DNA of 64,000 nucleotides from Bradyrhizobium sp. (GCF_004799445.1 NZ_SSNA01000062.1:1-64000); one strand, 5' to 3'; shown: positions 14,935 through 24,676, numbered from the stretch's first letter. Notes: generated by a model not told the origin, from the letters alone. Made by a program: numbers and translations.

Positions 14935-15040
14935 CGTCATGCCCCGCTTCAAGCGGGGCATCCAGTACGCCGTGATATCTCGATAGGTACGAGCCGTCTC
15001 TGGAATACTGGATCGCCCGGTCAAGCCGGGCGACGACGCC
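14935..15040. repeat. intergenic palindromic element with two hairpins and mirrored ATCCAGTA/TACTGGAT
   Basis: GCCCCGCTTCAAGCGGGGCATCCAGTA ... TACTGGATCGCCCGGTCAAGCCGGGCG. Confidence 0.75.
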
Positions 15041-15097
15041 AGAGTAAGCTGTTTGAAATTCGAATCGGGAGCGCGCCGGGCCTGGCGCGATGTCCCC

Positions 15098-15298
15098 TCA
15101 CCTGCGTCCCATCCACCATCCCGCCGCCAGCAGCACGAGGCCCGCCACCGCTGCGACCACGCCGTGCTTGATATGCACCCGCATCACGCCCGACTCATGG
15201 CCGGGAAAGAAGCTTGGCAACTGCTCCCCTGGTATCAGGAAATAGACCCCGGCAATGATGAGCAAGGCAATGCCGAGCAGAGTGAGGATGAGTCTCAT
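15098..15298 (-). CDS. small two-TM membrane protein
   Basis: MRLILTLLGIALLIIAGVYFLIPGEQLPSFFPGHESGVMRVHIKHGVVAAVAGLVLLAAGWWMGRR. Confidence 0.7.
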   Translation of the reverse strand: MRLILTLLGIALLIIAGVYFLIPGEQLPSFFPGHESGVMRVHIKHGVVAAVAGLVLLAAGWWMGRR

Positions 15299-15417
15299 GG
15301 ATGATCCCCCTGGAGATGGACAAGCGATCGGCGAATCCCGATGGCCGCCTGCTTCGCTGCAGTTCAACCAGATTCAGCGGCGTTTGTTAATGGGCGGGGC
15401 CGGCCGATATTCAGCAT

Positions 15418-15502
15418 CGTCATTCCGGGATGGTCCGAAGGACCAGACCCGGAATCTCAAGATTCCGGGTTCGCTCGTGTCACTCGCGCCCCGGAATGAC
15501 GG
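15418..15502. repeat. intergenic palindromic element
   Basis: CGTCATTCCGGG...CCCGGAATGACG outer arms with inner GGTCC-GAA-GGACC and CCGGAATCT-C-AAGATTCCGG hairpins. Confidence 0.75.
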
Positions 15503-15522
15503 ACGCAGGTTTCGTCGCTACT

Positions 15523-15651
15523 TCACCGCAACCCCGTCCCGCCGCAGCGCTGGCATTTGACGACCTTGTCGCCCTTTTTGAGCAGGCCCTTGCCTTCGCA
15601 ATTCTTGCACTTCTGCTTCTTCTTGATGTTGGGACCTTTTTCATTGCCCAT
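15523..15651 (-). CDS. 42-aa DnaJ-type (CxxCxGxG) zinc-finger miniprotein
   Basis: MGNEKGPNIKKKQKCKNCEGKGLLKKGDKVVKCQRCGGTGLR; two CxxC(x)GxG motifs; RBS-like sequence upstream. Confidence 0.65.
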   Translation of the reverse strand: MGNEKGPNIKKKQKCKNCEGKGLLKKGDKVVKCQRCGGTGLR

Positions 15652-15740
15652 GATCCACTCCCCGCGGTGATTTTGACAAGTTCCCCCACGAAGGCCGCAT
15701 TCTCGCTTATAAGCAAGCGGTAATCGATTTGAGGCCCCGC

Positions 15741-16277
15741 ATGGTTTCCCGCCGCACATTCGTTCTGACCGGGCTTGCCGGCCTGCTCGCAGGCGCCGCA
15801 AGCCGCCGCGCCCGCGCCGCGCAACCCTCCCCGAACGATCCCGTTGCGATCATCAACGCCATCTACGCGCGCGCGGCCAAGGGTAAAGGCGACGGCGGCG
15901 GCGCGTTCATCATCGAGAATAAGGCCGCCAAGGCCAAGTACCTGTCAAACTCGCTGGTCGATTTGTGGGCCAGGGCCGATGCCAACACGCCGAAGGGCGA
16001 CATCCCGCCGATCGACTTCGATCCCGTCACCAACTCGCAAGAGCCGGACGTGAAATCATTCAAGGTCGAGGCGGAGAAGCTGGAGACCGACAAGGCGGTC
16101 ATTGCGGTCACCATCGCCGGCCGGATGCCGCGCGCCAAGCCCAGCGACAACACCATCCGCTACAATTTCGTGCGCGAAGACGGAAAATGGAAGATCGACG
16201 ATATCAGCGGCACCATCGACGGCGAGGCCTGGTCGATTCGCGACATCCTCAGCGAGTCCCTGAAGGAACTGGCCTGA
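15741..16277 (+). CDS. Tat/Sec-exported protein, DUF3828-like
   Basis: MVSRRTFVLTGLAGLLAG twin-arginine leader; DGKWKIDDISG near the C-terminus. Confidence 0.65.
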   Translation: MVSRRTFVLTGLAGLLAGAASRRARAAQPSPNDPVAIINAIYARAAKGKGDGGGAFIIENKAAKAKYLSNSLVDLWARADANTPKGDIPPIDFDPVTNSQEPDVKSFKVEAEKLETDKAVIAVTIAGRMPRAKPSDNTIRYNFVREDGKWKIDDISGTIDGEAWSIRDILSESLKELA

Positions 16278-16290
16278 TGAAATCTGCAAG

Positions 16291-16590
16291 ATGACGGAAA
16301 GCAATGAAATGACCGAAGTCGTCAACAACACGGCGCAACAGCGCTACGAACTCACCGTCGACGGCCATCTCGCCGCGACCTATTACAAGGTGACAGAGGG
16401 AGTCACTACCTTCGTCCACACCGAGGTGCCGCCTGAACTCGGCGGCAAAGGCATCGGCTCGAAATTGATCAGGGGCGCGCTCGACCAGGTGCGGGCCGAC
16501 GGCCTGAAGGTGATCCCGGAGTGCCCGTTCGTGAAGGCGTTTATCGAGAAGAACGCCCCTTATCAGGATCTGCTTGCGGTATCTGCCTGA
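16291..16590 (+). CDS. compact GNAT-like N-acetyltransferase
   Basis: YELTVDGHLAATYYKVTEGVTTFVHTEVPPELGGKGIGSKLIRGALDQVRADGLKVIPECPFVKAFIEKN. Confidence 0.85.
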   Translation: MTESNEMTEVVNNTAQQRYELTVDGHLAATYYKVTEGVTTFVHTEVPPELGGKGIGSKLIRGALDQVRADGLKVIPECPFVKAFIEKNAPYQDLLAVSA

Positions 16591-16601
16591 ACGAGATCGA
16601 C

Positions 16602-16874
16602 ATGAATCACGTCCGCGACAACGCGGCGCAAAGCCGCTTCGAACTCGACGTCGAGGGCGGGGTTGCCTTCGCCAACTACCGCCTCACGCCCTCGGCCGTC
16701 ATCATCACCCACACCGAGACGCCGCGCGCCCTGCGCGGCCGCGGCATCGCCTCGGAGCTGGTGGCGGGCGCGCTGGCGCTGATCCGCGCCGACGGCCACA
16801 AGGTCATCGCCGGCTGCAGTTTCGTGGTGGACTATTTGCGCAAGCACCGGGAATACGGGGACATGGTTGGGTGA
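16602..16874 (+). CDS. compact GNAT-like N-acetyltransferase (paralogue of upstream gene)
   Basis: FELDVEGGVAFANYRLTPSAVIITHTETPRALRGRGIASELVAGALALIRADGHKVIAGCSFVVDYLRKH. Confidence 0.85.
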   Translation: MNHVRDNAAQSRFELDVEGGVAFANYRLTPSAVIITHTETPRALRGRGIASELVAGALALIRADGHKVIAGCSFVVDYLRKHREYGDMVG

Positions 16875-16906
16875 ACCCGCACATCATCATCCCCACACGC
16901 AGCGCG

Positions 16907-17698
16907 TCACACAATCCGGATCGACATGTCCGGCAGGCCCTCGAGCCTGCACAACAGCACATCGCCCTTCACCACCGGGCCTACATTCTCAGGCGTGCCG
17001 GAATAGATGATGTCGCCAGCCTTCAGCTCGAACGCCTCCGACAGTTTGGCGATCTGCTCGGCGACGCTCCAGATCATCTTGTCGAGATCGGAGGATTGCC
17101 GCACCGTGCCGTTGACGGCAAGCGAGATCGCGCCCTTGCTGAAATGTCCGGTCTTCGCCACCGGATGGATCGGGCCGATCACGGCGCCATGGTCGAAACT
17201 CTTGCCGATCTCCCACGGCTTCTTTTCGGATGCCATGCCGTTCTGCAGGTCGCGCCGGGTCATGTCGAGGCCGAGCGCATAGCCGTAGACGTGATCGAGC
17301 GCCTTCTCCGGCGCAATATTGCTGCCGCCGGATTTCAGCGCGGCCACCAGCTCGACCTCGTGGTGATAGTTCTTGGTAAGCGAGGGATAGGGATGATCGG
17401 CCACCTCGCCGACCCCGACATTCTGGATCGCGTCGGTCGGCTTCTGGAAAAAGAATGGCGGTTCGCGGGTCGGGTCGGAGCCGCGCTCGATGGCGTGGGC
17501 GGCATAATTGCGTCCGATGCAATAGATGCGGCGCACCGGAAACACGTCGGCTTCGCCGGCAATCGGGATCGTGATCGCGGGTACGGTGAAAATCGGCTTC
17601 GGACCCGACTGCGCCCGCACCGGACCACCCGGTGCCGCAGCGCCCGCCAGGGCCAGCGCGCCCGATGCCAGAAGGGTCCTGCGATCGACGGTATCCAT
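16907..17698 (-). CDS. fumarylacetoacetate hydrolase family protein with Tat leader
   Basis: MDTVDRRTLLASGALALAGAA; IYCIGRNYAAHAIERG...YHHEVELVAAL...GDIIYSGTPENVGPV. Confidence 0.88.
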   Translation of the reverse strand: MDTVDRRTLLASGALALAGAAAPGGPVRAQSGPKPIFTVPAITIPIAGEADVFPVRRIYCIGRNYAAHAIERGSDPTREPPFFFQKPTDAIQNVGVGEVADHPYPSLTKNYHHEVELVAALKSGGSNIAPEKALDHVYGYALGLDMTRRDLQNGMASEKKPWEIGKSFDHGAVIGPIHPVAKTGHFSKGAISLAVNGTVRQSSDLDKMIWSVAEQIAKLSEAFELKAGDIIYSGTPENVGPVVKGDVLLCRLEGLPDMSIRIV

Positions 17699-17809
17699 GA
17701 CGTTGCTCCGCTTTCCTGTCGGTTGATCTTTCCCGCAAGCGTATCTAGCGCTGCGCGATGCGCCGGGCAAGACACCGGCAGGACAACGGAGCGGCTTTGG
17801 CCGCGGCAT

Positions 17810-17842
17810 GAAAAAAGGCCCGCGACGACGCGGGCCTTTTGG
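17810..17842. terminator. rho-independent terminator
   Basis: AAAAAAGGCCCGCGACGACGCGGGCCTTTT hairpin between convergent/tandem genes. Confidence 0.75.
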
Positions 17843-17860
17843 ATAGCGCGCGAGGATCGA

Positions 17861-18265
17861 TTACCACTTGACGTCGGCGGGCAGCTTGCCGCCGTTGGCG
17901 GCAAGCTTCGCCATCACCTGCTTGTGCAGCCAGATGTTCATGCTGGCGGAATCATTGCTGTCGCCGGTGTAGCCGAGTTCCTTCCCCAACTCCTTGCGTG
18001 CGGCAAAACTGGAATCGATATCGAGCGCCTTCATCAAATCGACGATCGAGGTGCGCCATTCCAGTTTTTCTTTCTTGGCAGCGACCGCCTTGTCCAGGAT
18101 CGGGGCGACATCGACGGATTGGGCCGGGGCGGCCGTTGCGGAGGACGATCCGCCGGCCGGCGCCGCCGATCCGGATGCCGGGCTAGATGCAGAGCCGCCG
18201 CTGGCCGGCGCTGCATCAACCTTAGTGCCAAAAATCGCGCTCATGATTTTTCCGAAAATGCTCAT
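17861..18265 (-). CDS. DUF3597 family protein
   Basis: MSIFGKIMSAIFG...DVAPILDKAVAAKKEKLEWRTSIVDLMKALDIDSSFAARKELGKELGYTGD. Confidence 0.85.
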   Translation of the reverse strand: MSIFGKIMSAIFGTKVDAAPASGGSASSPASGSAAPAGGSSSATAAPAQSVDVAPILDKAVAAKKEKLEWRTSIVDLMKALDIDSSFAARKELGKELGYTGDSNDSASMNIWLHKQVMAKLAANGGKLPADVKW

Positions 18266-18650
18266 GGTTTCCTCCCGATGAATGCGGCGATCGTGCGAGG
18301 CGCTTGAACGTCCTCAGTGACCGGCAGCATGGGCCTCGATCGCTGCAAAGCTTAACGGCGTCGGCCACTTTTTACCCAATGCAGAAGAGGCGCCTAGAGG
18401 TGAGCTTAACTGCGGCGGAATGACGGCGGCATGACAACCCTGGCAGTGCGCTGCGACAACAAAAGAATTCACTCAAGCGTGAGCGACAGTGTCGATAATT
18501 GAGAGTACCCTGATGGCACAGTTCGCGACACGGCCAGTTTTGGATTCCCTGTCTTCGCGTCTGGCCTTGATCGTGATCATTTCTGCAGACGGTCCCATGC
18601 GCCCTGCGCCGGCGTGGATTGCGGCTGCTGCGTCAAGGGAGATAGCGACC

Positions 18651-19565
18651 ATGGCCACACCATATTCCGGCAATGTCACGCCGCTGGCTCAGCCAGCACA
18701 AGATGCCGCGGCAGCACCTGTGATCCGCAAGATCGGCCTTGCCGATCTGCGCGAAGCGTTGCGGCTGGGCTGGGAGGATTTCAAGGCGGTTCCAAGCCAC
18801 GCCATCATCCTCTGCCTGATCTATCCGGTACTTGGACTGGTGCTGGCGCGCACCGTGCTCGGTTATTCGGTACTGCCGCTGCTGTTTCCGCTGGCTGCGG
18901 GCTTTGCCCTGCTCGGCCCGTTCGCGGCGCTCGGTCTCTATGAGCTCAGCCGCCGCCGCGAGCGCGGCGAACCGGCGTCGGCCTGGGACGCCGCCGATGT
19001 GCTGCGCTCGCCGTCATTCGGCGCAATGCTCGGGCTCGGCACGCTGCTGCTGGCGCTGTTCGTGACCTGGGTGACCACGGCGCAGGCGATTTACGTCGCA
19101 GCGTTCGGCTACGAAGCCGCCGCCGGAATCCCGGATTTCGCAGGGCGCGTGCTGACGACGCCGCAGGGGTGGTGGTTGATCATCGTGGGATGCGGCGTGG
19201 GCTTCCTGTTCGCCGTCGTGGCGCTGTGCGTCAGTGTGGTGTCGTTCCCGCTGATGCTCGATCGTCACGCCGGTGCCGGTGATGCCATGGTGACATCGCT
19301 TCGCGCCGTCGCACGTAACCCGGTGCCGATGGCGGCCTGGGGATTGATCGTGGCGGCCCTGCTGGTTTTGGGATCGCTTCCGCTCTTTCTCGGCCTCGCC
19401 GTCGTCATCCCGCTGCTCGGCCACGCCACCTGGCACCTCTATCGCAAGGTGATCGCGCCGGATCCTAATCTTAAGCCGATCCCTCCCCGTCCGCCGCGCG
19501 AACGGCGTTCCGCCGCGGATTTCCCGGCCGCCTTGTTTCCGTGGCGGCGCAAGGACGGCGCATAA
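18651..19565 (+). CDS. DUF2189 family integral membrane protein
   Basis: IRKIGLADLREALRLGWEDFKAVPSHAIILCLIYPVLGLVLAR; multi-TM. Internal ATG 18651 preferred over 18489. Confidence 0.85.
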   Translation: MATPYSGNVTPLAQPAQDAAAAPVIRKIGLADLREALRLGWEDFKAVPSHAIILCLIYPVLGLVLARTVLGYSVLPLLFPLAAGFALLGPFAALGLYELSRRRERGEPASAWDAADVLRSPSFGAMLGLGTLLLALFVTWVTTAQAIYVAAFGYEAAAGIPDFAGRVLTTPQGWWLIIVGCGVGFLFAVVALCVSVVSFPLMLDRHAGAGDAMVTSLRAVARNPVPMAAWGLIVAALLVLGSLPLFLGLAVVIPLLGHATWHLYRKVIAPDPNLKPIPPRPPRERRSAADFPAALFPWRRKDGA

Positions 19566-19731
19566 CGTTTGGAGCTGCCAACAGCGAATCACGCCGCCGG
19601 TTGCCCTGTGACCGGCGGTGTGGTGTGTAGGCTGTGACGAAACGTCGTTCGACCGTTGCCGCCCCGCTTGGCGGGCTGTTGCCAAAAGCCTTGTTTTGGC
19701 CGCGGTTGCCCCCAACATACGGAACCGCCCG

Positions 19732-20589
19732 ATGGATCTCTTCTCCGAGAGTGAAAATTCTGTGCGAATTTCGGTGATGTTCGGCTACCTGTCTCGCGCC
19801 TTTGCGGTGAGCGCTGTTCTGGCAATCCCGGCGGCCGCGGCGCCGGCGGCGCCCTGCGGCACCGGCAGCTTTCAGGCATGGCTTGATGATTTCAAAACCG
19901 AAGCCGCCGCCAAGGGAATCTCGCAAACTGCAATCGCCTCAGGCCTCAACGGCGTGACGCTCGATCAGGCGGTGCTGTCCCGGGATCGGTCGCAAAAGGT
20001 ATTTAGCCAGAGTTTCGAGGAGTTTTCCGGCCGCATGGTCCCGCCGCGCCTCACGCGCGGCGCCAACATGCTGAAACAGTATGGTTCGGTGCTGTCGCGC
20101 ATCGAGCAAAGCTATGGCGTGCCCGGCGAAATTCTGGTCGCGATCTGGGGACTGGAGACCGACTTCGGCGTCAACACCGGAAAGTTTCCGACCATTCGCT
20201 CGCTGGCGACGCTGGCCTATGACTGCCGGCGCGCGGAGATGTTCCGGGGCGAATTGATGGACGCCTTGCGCATCATCGAACGCGGTGACCTCGCGGCTTC
20301 GGAGATGCGCGGCGCCTGGGCCGGCGAGATCGGCCAGACCCAGTTCATGCCGTCGTCCTACATCAAATTCGCGGTGGATTTCGATAGCAACGGCCGCCGC
20401 GACCTGTTGCGCAGCGCGCCCGACGTGCTGGCGTCAACCGCGAATTTCCTGGCCAGTTACGGCTGGCAACGCGGCAAGGACTGGGAAGTGGGCAGCCCCA
20501 ATTTTGTTGTCCTGCAGCAATGGAACAAGAGCGACGTCTACGCCAAAACCATCGGCTATTTCGCAACCCAGCTCGCCCATACACCTTGA
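19732..20589 (+). CDS. lytic murein transglycosylase (MltB-like)
   Basis: FQAWLDDFKTEAAAKGIS...IEQSYGVPGEILVAIWGLETDFG...GAWAGEIGQTQFMPSSYIKFAVDFD. Confidence 0.92.
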   Translation: MDLFSESENSVRISVMFGYLSRAFAVSAVLAIPAAAAPAAPCGTGSFQAWLDDFKTEAAAKGISQTAIASGLNGVTLDQAVLSRDRSQKVFSQSFEEFSGRMVPPRLTRGANMLKQYGSVLSRIEQSYGVPGEILVAIWGLETDFGVNTGKFPTIRSLATLAYDCRRAEMFRGELMDALRIIERGDLAASEMRGAWAGEIGQTQFMPSSYIKFAVDFDSNGRRDLLRSAPDVLASTANFLASYGWQRGKDWEVGSPNFVVLQQWNKSDVYAKTIGYFATQLAHTP

Positions 20590-21010
20590 TTATCCACCTC
20601 TCTGTAAGAATGATTTTCAATTCATTATTTCTCTTCAGCATGCGAATCGCGCATGGTCCAATCGGCCAGAGCTGACCCGAAGAAGGCCCCCACCCACCGG
20701 GTCCTGTTGCTCGCGCCTTGCCGCTGAGCATGGCTGCGCCTATCTTTGTTGCATGAAGGCGCGCGCCTGATTTGCGAAATTCCGTTATTTTACGGGGCTC
20801 TTTCGATAGGGCCGACGGAACGCCGCCGATGTTGGCGGTCCCGGTGGGCAGCCATGCCGAACGGTTAATCGTTTCTTACTGAAGCTATGCACCTTATGAT
20901 TAGCTGCACCGCAGCATTGGAACTTCTGCATCGCGACACACTGTCCTATATTCATTTCAACGATGAGGTTCCCTTCCAAGAGCTGAATCGAAGATGCAAG
21001 GAGACTACCC

Positions 21011-21163
21011 ATGTTGCTCTCGCTCATCCGAATGTTCCAGGCGTTCCGGGACTATCAACGCAATGTCAGCGAATTGTCCCAGCTCACCGATCGCGAACTG
21101 GCCGATATTGGTCTTGATCGCTCGGATATTCCGCGCGTTGCAGCCGGCAATTACAACGGCTGA
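21011..21163 (+). CDS. DUF1127 family small protein (50 aa)
   Basis: [51 protein letters not shown](T/S)DREL.DIG..R.DI hallmark. Below the ORF-track cutoff. Confidence 0.88.
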   Translation: MLLSLIRMFQAFRDYQRNVSELSQLTDRELADIGLDRSDIPRVAAGNYNG

Positions 21164-21276
21164 AACGGTTTCAGCTGACCGTTGAGACGGACCACGCCCG
21201 CCGAGTTGCGGGCGTTGTCGTATCCAGCCGGCCGCGCGCATTCCACTACGCCGCGAAACGCGCTACCTCTGTGCCC

Positions 21277-22710
21277 ATGACAGGCACCAAATCCTCTTTT
21301 CAATCCGTGCATATCGTCGGCGGCGGCCTCGCCGGTTCGGAAGCCGCATGGCAGGCCGCGAATGCCGGGGTAAACGTCGTCCTGCACGAAATGCGTCCCG
21401 ACCGGATGACCGAGGCCCATCGCACCGACGGCCTTGCCGAACTCGTATGCTCCAATTCGTTTCGCTCTGACGACGCCGCCAATAACGCGGTCGGGCTGCT
21501 GCACGCCGAAATGCGCCGGCTGGGCTCGCTGATCATGCGCGCTGCCGATGCCAACCAGGTGCCGGCCGGCGGCGCGCTGGCCGTCGACCGCGACGGATTT
21601 TCGGCTGCGGTCTCCAAGGCCTTGCACGACCATCCCATGATCGAACTGCGGCGCGGCGAAATCGCCGGCCTGCCGCCGGCCGACTGGGGTAACGTCATCG
21701 TCGCGACCGGCCCCCTCACCTCGGCGCCGCTCGCCGACGCCATTCGCGAACTGACCGACGAAAGCGCGCTGGCCTTCTTCGACGCCATCGCGCCGATCGT
21801 GCACCGGGATTCCATCGACATGTCCGCGGCGTGGTTTCAATCGCGCTACGACAAGATCGGCCCCGGTGGTACTGGCGCCGATTACGTCAATTGCCCGATG
21901 ACCAAAGAGCAATATGACGGCTTCGTCGATGCGCTGATCGTCGGCGAAAAGACCGACTTCAAGGAGTGGGAGGCCAATACGCCTTACTTCGACGGCTGCC
22001 TGCCGATCGAGGTGATGGCCGAACGCGGTCGCGAGACCTTGCGCCATGGACCGATGAAGCCGGTCGGCCTGACCAATCCGCACGATCCGACCGTGAAGGC
22101 CTACGCCATCGTGCAATTGCGCCAGGACAACAAGCTCGGCACGCTCTACAACATGGTGGGATTCCAGACCAAGCTGAAATACGGCGCGCAGCAGCGCATC
22201 TTCCGCACGATTCCCGGGCTCGAAAACGCCGAATTCGCACGGCTCGGAGGCTTGCACCGCAACACCTTCCTGAACTCGCCAAAACTCCTCGATGCGCAGT
22301 TGCGCCTTCGGGCGGCGCCGCGGCTGCGCTTCGCCGGTCAGATGACCGGCTGTGAAGGCTATGTGGAGTCCGCAAGCATCGGGTTGATCGCGGGTCTCTA
22401 TGCCGCCGCCGAAATGCGTGGCCGGTCGCTGCCACCGCCACCTTCGACGACGGCGCTCGGATCACTGCTCGGACACATCACCGGCGGGCATCTCGAAACC
22501 ATCGACAACGGCCCGCGCTCGTTCCAGCCGATGAACATCAATTTCGGATTGTTTCCGCCGCTCGCCAACCCGCCGACCAGAAACCCCGACGGCACGCGCC
22601 TGCGCGGCAACGAAAAGACGATCGCCAGGCGCCGGGCCATCAGCGCCCGCGCGCTGTCGGATATCGATCGCTGGATCGCCGATCATCTACGCGTGGCGGC
22701 GGCAGCGTGA
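21277..22710 (+). CDS. trmFO: methylenetetrahydrofolate-tRNA-(uracil-5-)-methyltransferase
   Basis: [31 protein letters not shown]...[15 protein letters not shown]...[11 protein letters not shown]. Confidence 0.96.
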   Translation: MTGTKSSFQSVHIVGGGLAGSEAAWQAANAGVNVVLHEMRPDRMTEAHRTDGLAELVCSNSFRSDDAANNAVGLLHAEMRRLGSLIMRAADANQVPAGGALAVDRDGFSAAVSKALHDHPMIELRRGEIAGLPPADWGNVIVATGPLTSAPLADAIRELTDESALAFFDAIAPIVHRDSIDMSAAWFQSRYDKIGPGGTGADYVNCPMTKEQYDGFVDALIVGEKTDFKEWEANTPYFDGCLPIEVMAERGRETLRHGPMKPVGLTNPHDPTVKAYAIVQLRQDNKLGTLYNMVGFQTKLKYGAQQRIFRTIPGLENAEFARLGGLHRNTFLNSPKLLDAQLRLRAAPRLRFAGQMTGCEGYVESASIGLIAGLYAAAEMRGRSLPPPPSTTALGSLLGHITGGHLETIDNGPRSFQPMNINFGLFPPLANPPTRNPDGTRLRGNEKTIARRRAISARALSDIDRWIADHLRVAAAA

Positions 22711-22717
22711 GCGTTTC

Positions 22718-23821
22718 ATGAGTTCGCCGAGCGAGGACGCCGAGGTTCTGTCGGCGCGATGGACCGAAGGCGTATTGCTCAAGCGCGACGTGTTCTCCAC
22801 GGTCGAGCGCGGCCGCTTCCGAACAGCCGATGGCGACGTCGAAGCGGTATTGCGCCGGATCGATCAGGTGCCGTGGTGGTCCTATCTGCCGGCCCGCCAT
22901 CTGTTCGGGCGCGAGCGCCGGGCGCTGGCGTTGGCGCGCGACCTGCGCGTCGGGCCCGAGCTGCTGTGGGCCGGCCGGCAGGCGCTGGTGCGCGGATTTA
23001 TCGACGGGGTGGCCCTGCATCTGGCAAAGCCGTTCGGCGATGCCGCCTATTTCCGATCCGCCAAGCAGGCGCTGCGCAAGCTGCATCGCGCCGGCATCTG
23101 CCATAATGATCTCGCCAAGGAGCAGAACTGGCTGGTGGGCCGCGACGGCCGGGCCTATCTCACCGACTTCCAGCTCGCCGCCTGCTTTCGGACCCGCGGC
23201 CGGCTGTTCCGGATCGCGGCCTACGAGGACCTGCGTCACCTGCTGAAGCACAAGCGCAGCTACGCCGCCGACGCGTTGACGCCGAAAGAGCGCAAGATTC
23301 TCGCGCGCAAATCGCTGGTCGCCAGCATCTGGCTCGCGACCGGCAAGAAGGTATACCGCGCCATCACCCGCGGCCTGTTCAATTTCACCGACCGCGAAGG
23401 CGGCGGCCGCCGCCTCGTCAATGACGCGCCGGTGCTGATCGGTCTGATCAGACAAAACCCGGCGGTGCGCGATGCGGCCATTGTCGCCTTCGCCGACCGC
23501 CGGACCGGCGTCGGGCTTTATGCCTTCGTCGAAGCCGATCAGACCGCCCTCGAAGTCCGGCTGCGCAGCGACCTTGCCGCGGCAAAGGGACCAAAACCGC
23601 CCGAGCATATCCAGGTGGTGCAGGCTTTGCCGCGCGATGCCAGCGGCAAACCGCGCACCGAAATCCTGCAGCTCGTCGCGACCAACCAGCTCGATCTGAT
23701 CGAACCGATGATGACGAGCGCAGCCGATCGCGCGTTCCTGAAGGACATCCTGGAATCGCGCAAGAACCTGCGGGACCGGTTCAATTTCGAGACGGCGGAC
23801 CTGAATTCGCCCTCAAGCTGA
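22718..23821 (+). CDS. lipopolysaccharide/RIO-like kinase domain fused to an AMP-binding-enzyme C-terminal-like domain
   Basis: Kinase: ICHNDLAKEQNWLVGRDGRAYLTDFQLA. C-term: NPAVRDAAIVAFADRRTGVGLYAFVEAD...PPEHIQVVQALPRDASGKPRTEIL. Confidence 0.75.
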   Translation: MSSPSEDAEVLSARWTEGVLLKRDVFSTVERGRFRTADGDVEAVLRRIDQVPWWSYLPARHLFGRERRALALARDLRVGPELLWAGRQALVRGFIDGVALHLAKPFGDAAYFRSAKQALRKLHRAGICHNDLAKEQNWLVGRDGRAYLTDFQLAACFRTRGRLFRIAAYEDLRHLLKHKRSYAADALTPKERKILARKSLVASIWLATGKKVYRAITRGLFNFTDREGGGRRLVNDAPVLIGLIRQNPAVRDAAIVAFADRRTGVGLYAFVEADQTALEVRLRSDLAAAKGPKPPEHIQVVQALPRDASGKPRTEILQLVATNQLDLIEPMMTSAADRAFLKDILESRKNLRDRFNFETADLNSPSS

Positions 23822-24676
23822 GAATTCCCGCGACCGCGAGGCCCGCCACAAGGTCCACAGCGTCCGCAACCTTGACGTTGATCGCGGTATGAAAGGATCG
23901 TTGTCGGCACGCGACATCCGCGCGAGGTCGTGCCGAACGAGGGCCAGCGGCAAGAACACCGGCCGCGCTTCCGGCGGCATGTTCACGAGCAGCGTAAAGG
24001 CCGTCCTCAGATGCCCCCGCGCCTCGCCGAGGAACTGGTCCAGCGCGGCGCGCAATTTCGGGGTTTCCTTGCCTGCGAATACCTCCTCGATTCCGCAGCC
24101 GTGCCGCTCCAGCACCTGCAGCGGCACAAACAATTGACGCCGCGACGCGTCCAGCGGCAGCGAAGCCATCACCTGCGCCATGCCCTGGGCGAGCCCGGCA
24201 TGGCGCCCGAGATGCTCGATCTCCTCCGACGACTGTCCGGCGATCGCCGCGGCCAGTGAAAACAACACCGACGAGGTATCGTTGATATAGCCTTCCAGCG
24301 CCGCCAAGGTCGGCATCGGGTCGTTGTACAGATCGAACTGATGCTCCTCGATCAACCGCGACAGCCGCTCGACCGGCAGCCGCGAGCTCCGGATCGCCAG
24401 CAGCAATTCGGCGGCCACCGGGTTGCCCTCGACGCCGCCATGGTCCATGCCCGCCAGCATGTCGGTCCACCACTGCAGGCGCATTTCGCCCGGCAGCGGC
24501 TGGCTCACCTGCTCGTGCACGCGCGAAATCTCGACGTTGAAGGCATAGAGCGCCAACAGCGCGCGGCGCTGGGCAGCGGGCACGAACAACGCGGAGGCAT
24601 AGCGGGAAAAATCGTGCGCGCGCACCAAATCGGCGCAGAAGCTGGCGGCGTCCCTTGCTTCGGCCGGATCGCTCAT
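23813..24676 (-). CDS. phytoene/squalene synthase family protein
   Basis: ALYAFNVEISRVHEQVSQPLPGEMRLQWWTDML...GLAQGMAQVMASLPLDASRRQLFVP. Confidence 0.88.
   Translation of the reverse strand: MSDPAEARDAASFCADLVRAHDFSRYASALFVPAAQRRALLALYAFNVEISRVHEQVSQPLPGEMRLQWWTDMLAGMDHGGVEGNPVAAELLLAIRSSRLPVERLSRLIEEHQFDLYNDPMPTLAALEGYINDTSSVLFSLAAAIAGQSSEEIEHLGRHAGLAQGMAQVMASLPLDASRRQLFVPLQVLERHGCGIEEVFAGKETPKLRAALDQFLGEARGHLRTAFTLLVNMPPEARPVFLPLALVRHDLARMSRADNDPFIPRSTSRLRTLWTLWRASRSREFSA

Noticed and set aside
14376-14975. 199-aa plus-strand ORF
   Set aside because: Falls across the structured noncoding repeat; the 'protein' is a translation of palindromic DNA and should not be annotated.
16574-18307. 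577-aa plus-strand ORF overlapping GNAT, FAH and DUF3597 genes
   Set aside because: It crosses three well-supported genes and two intergenic regions in the wrong frame or strand; mirror ORF.
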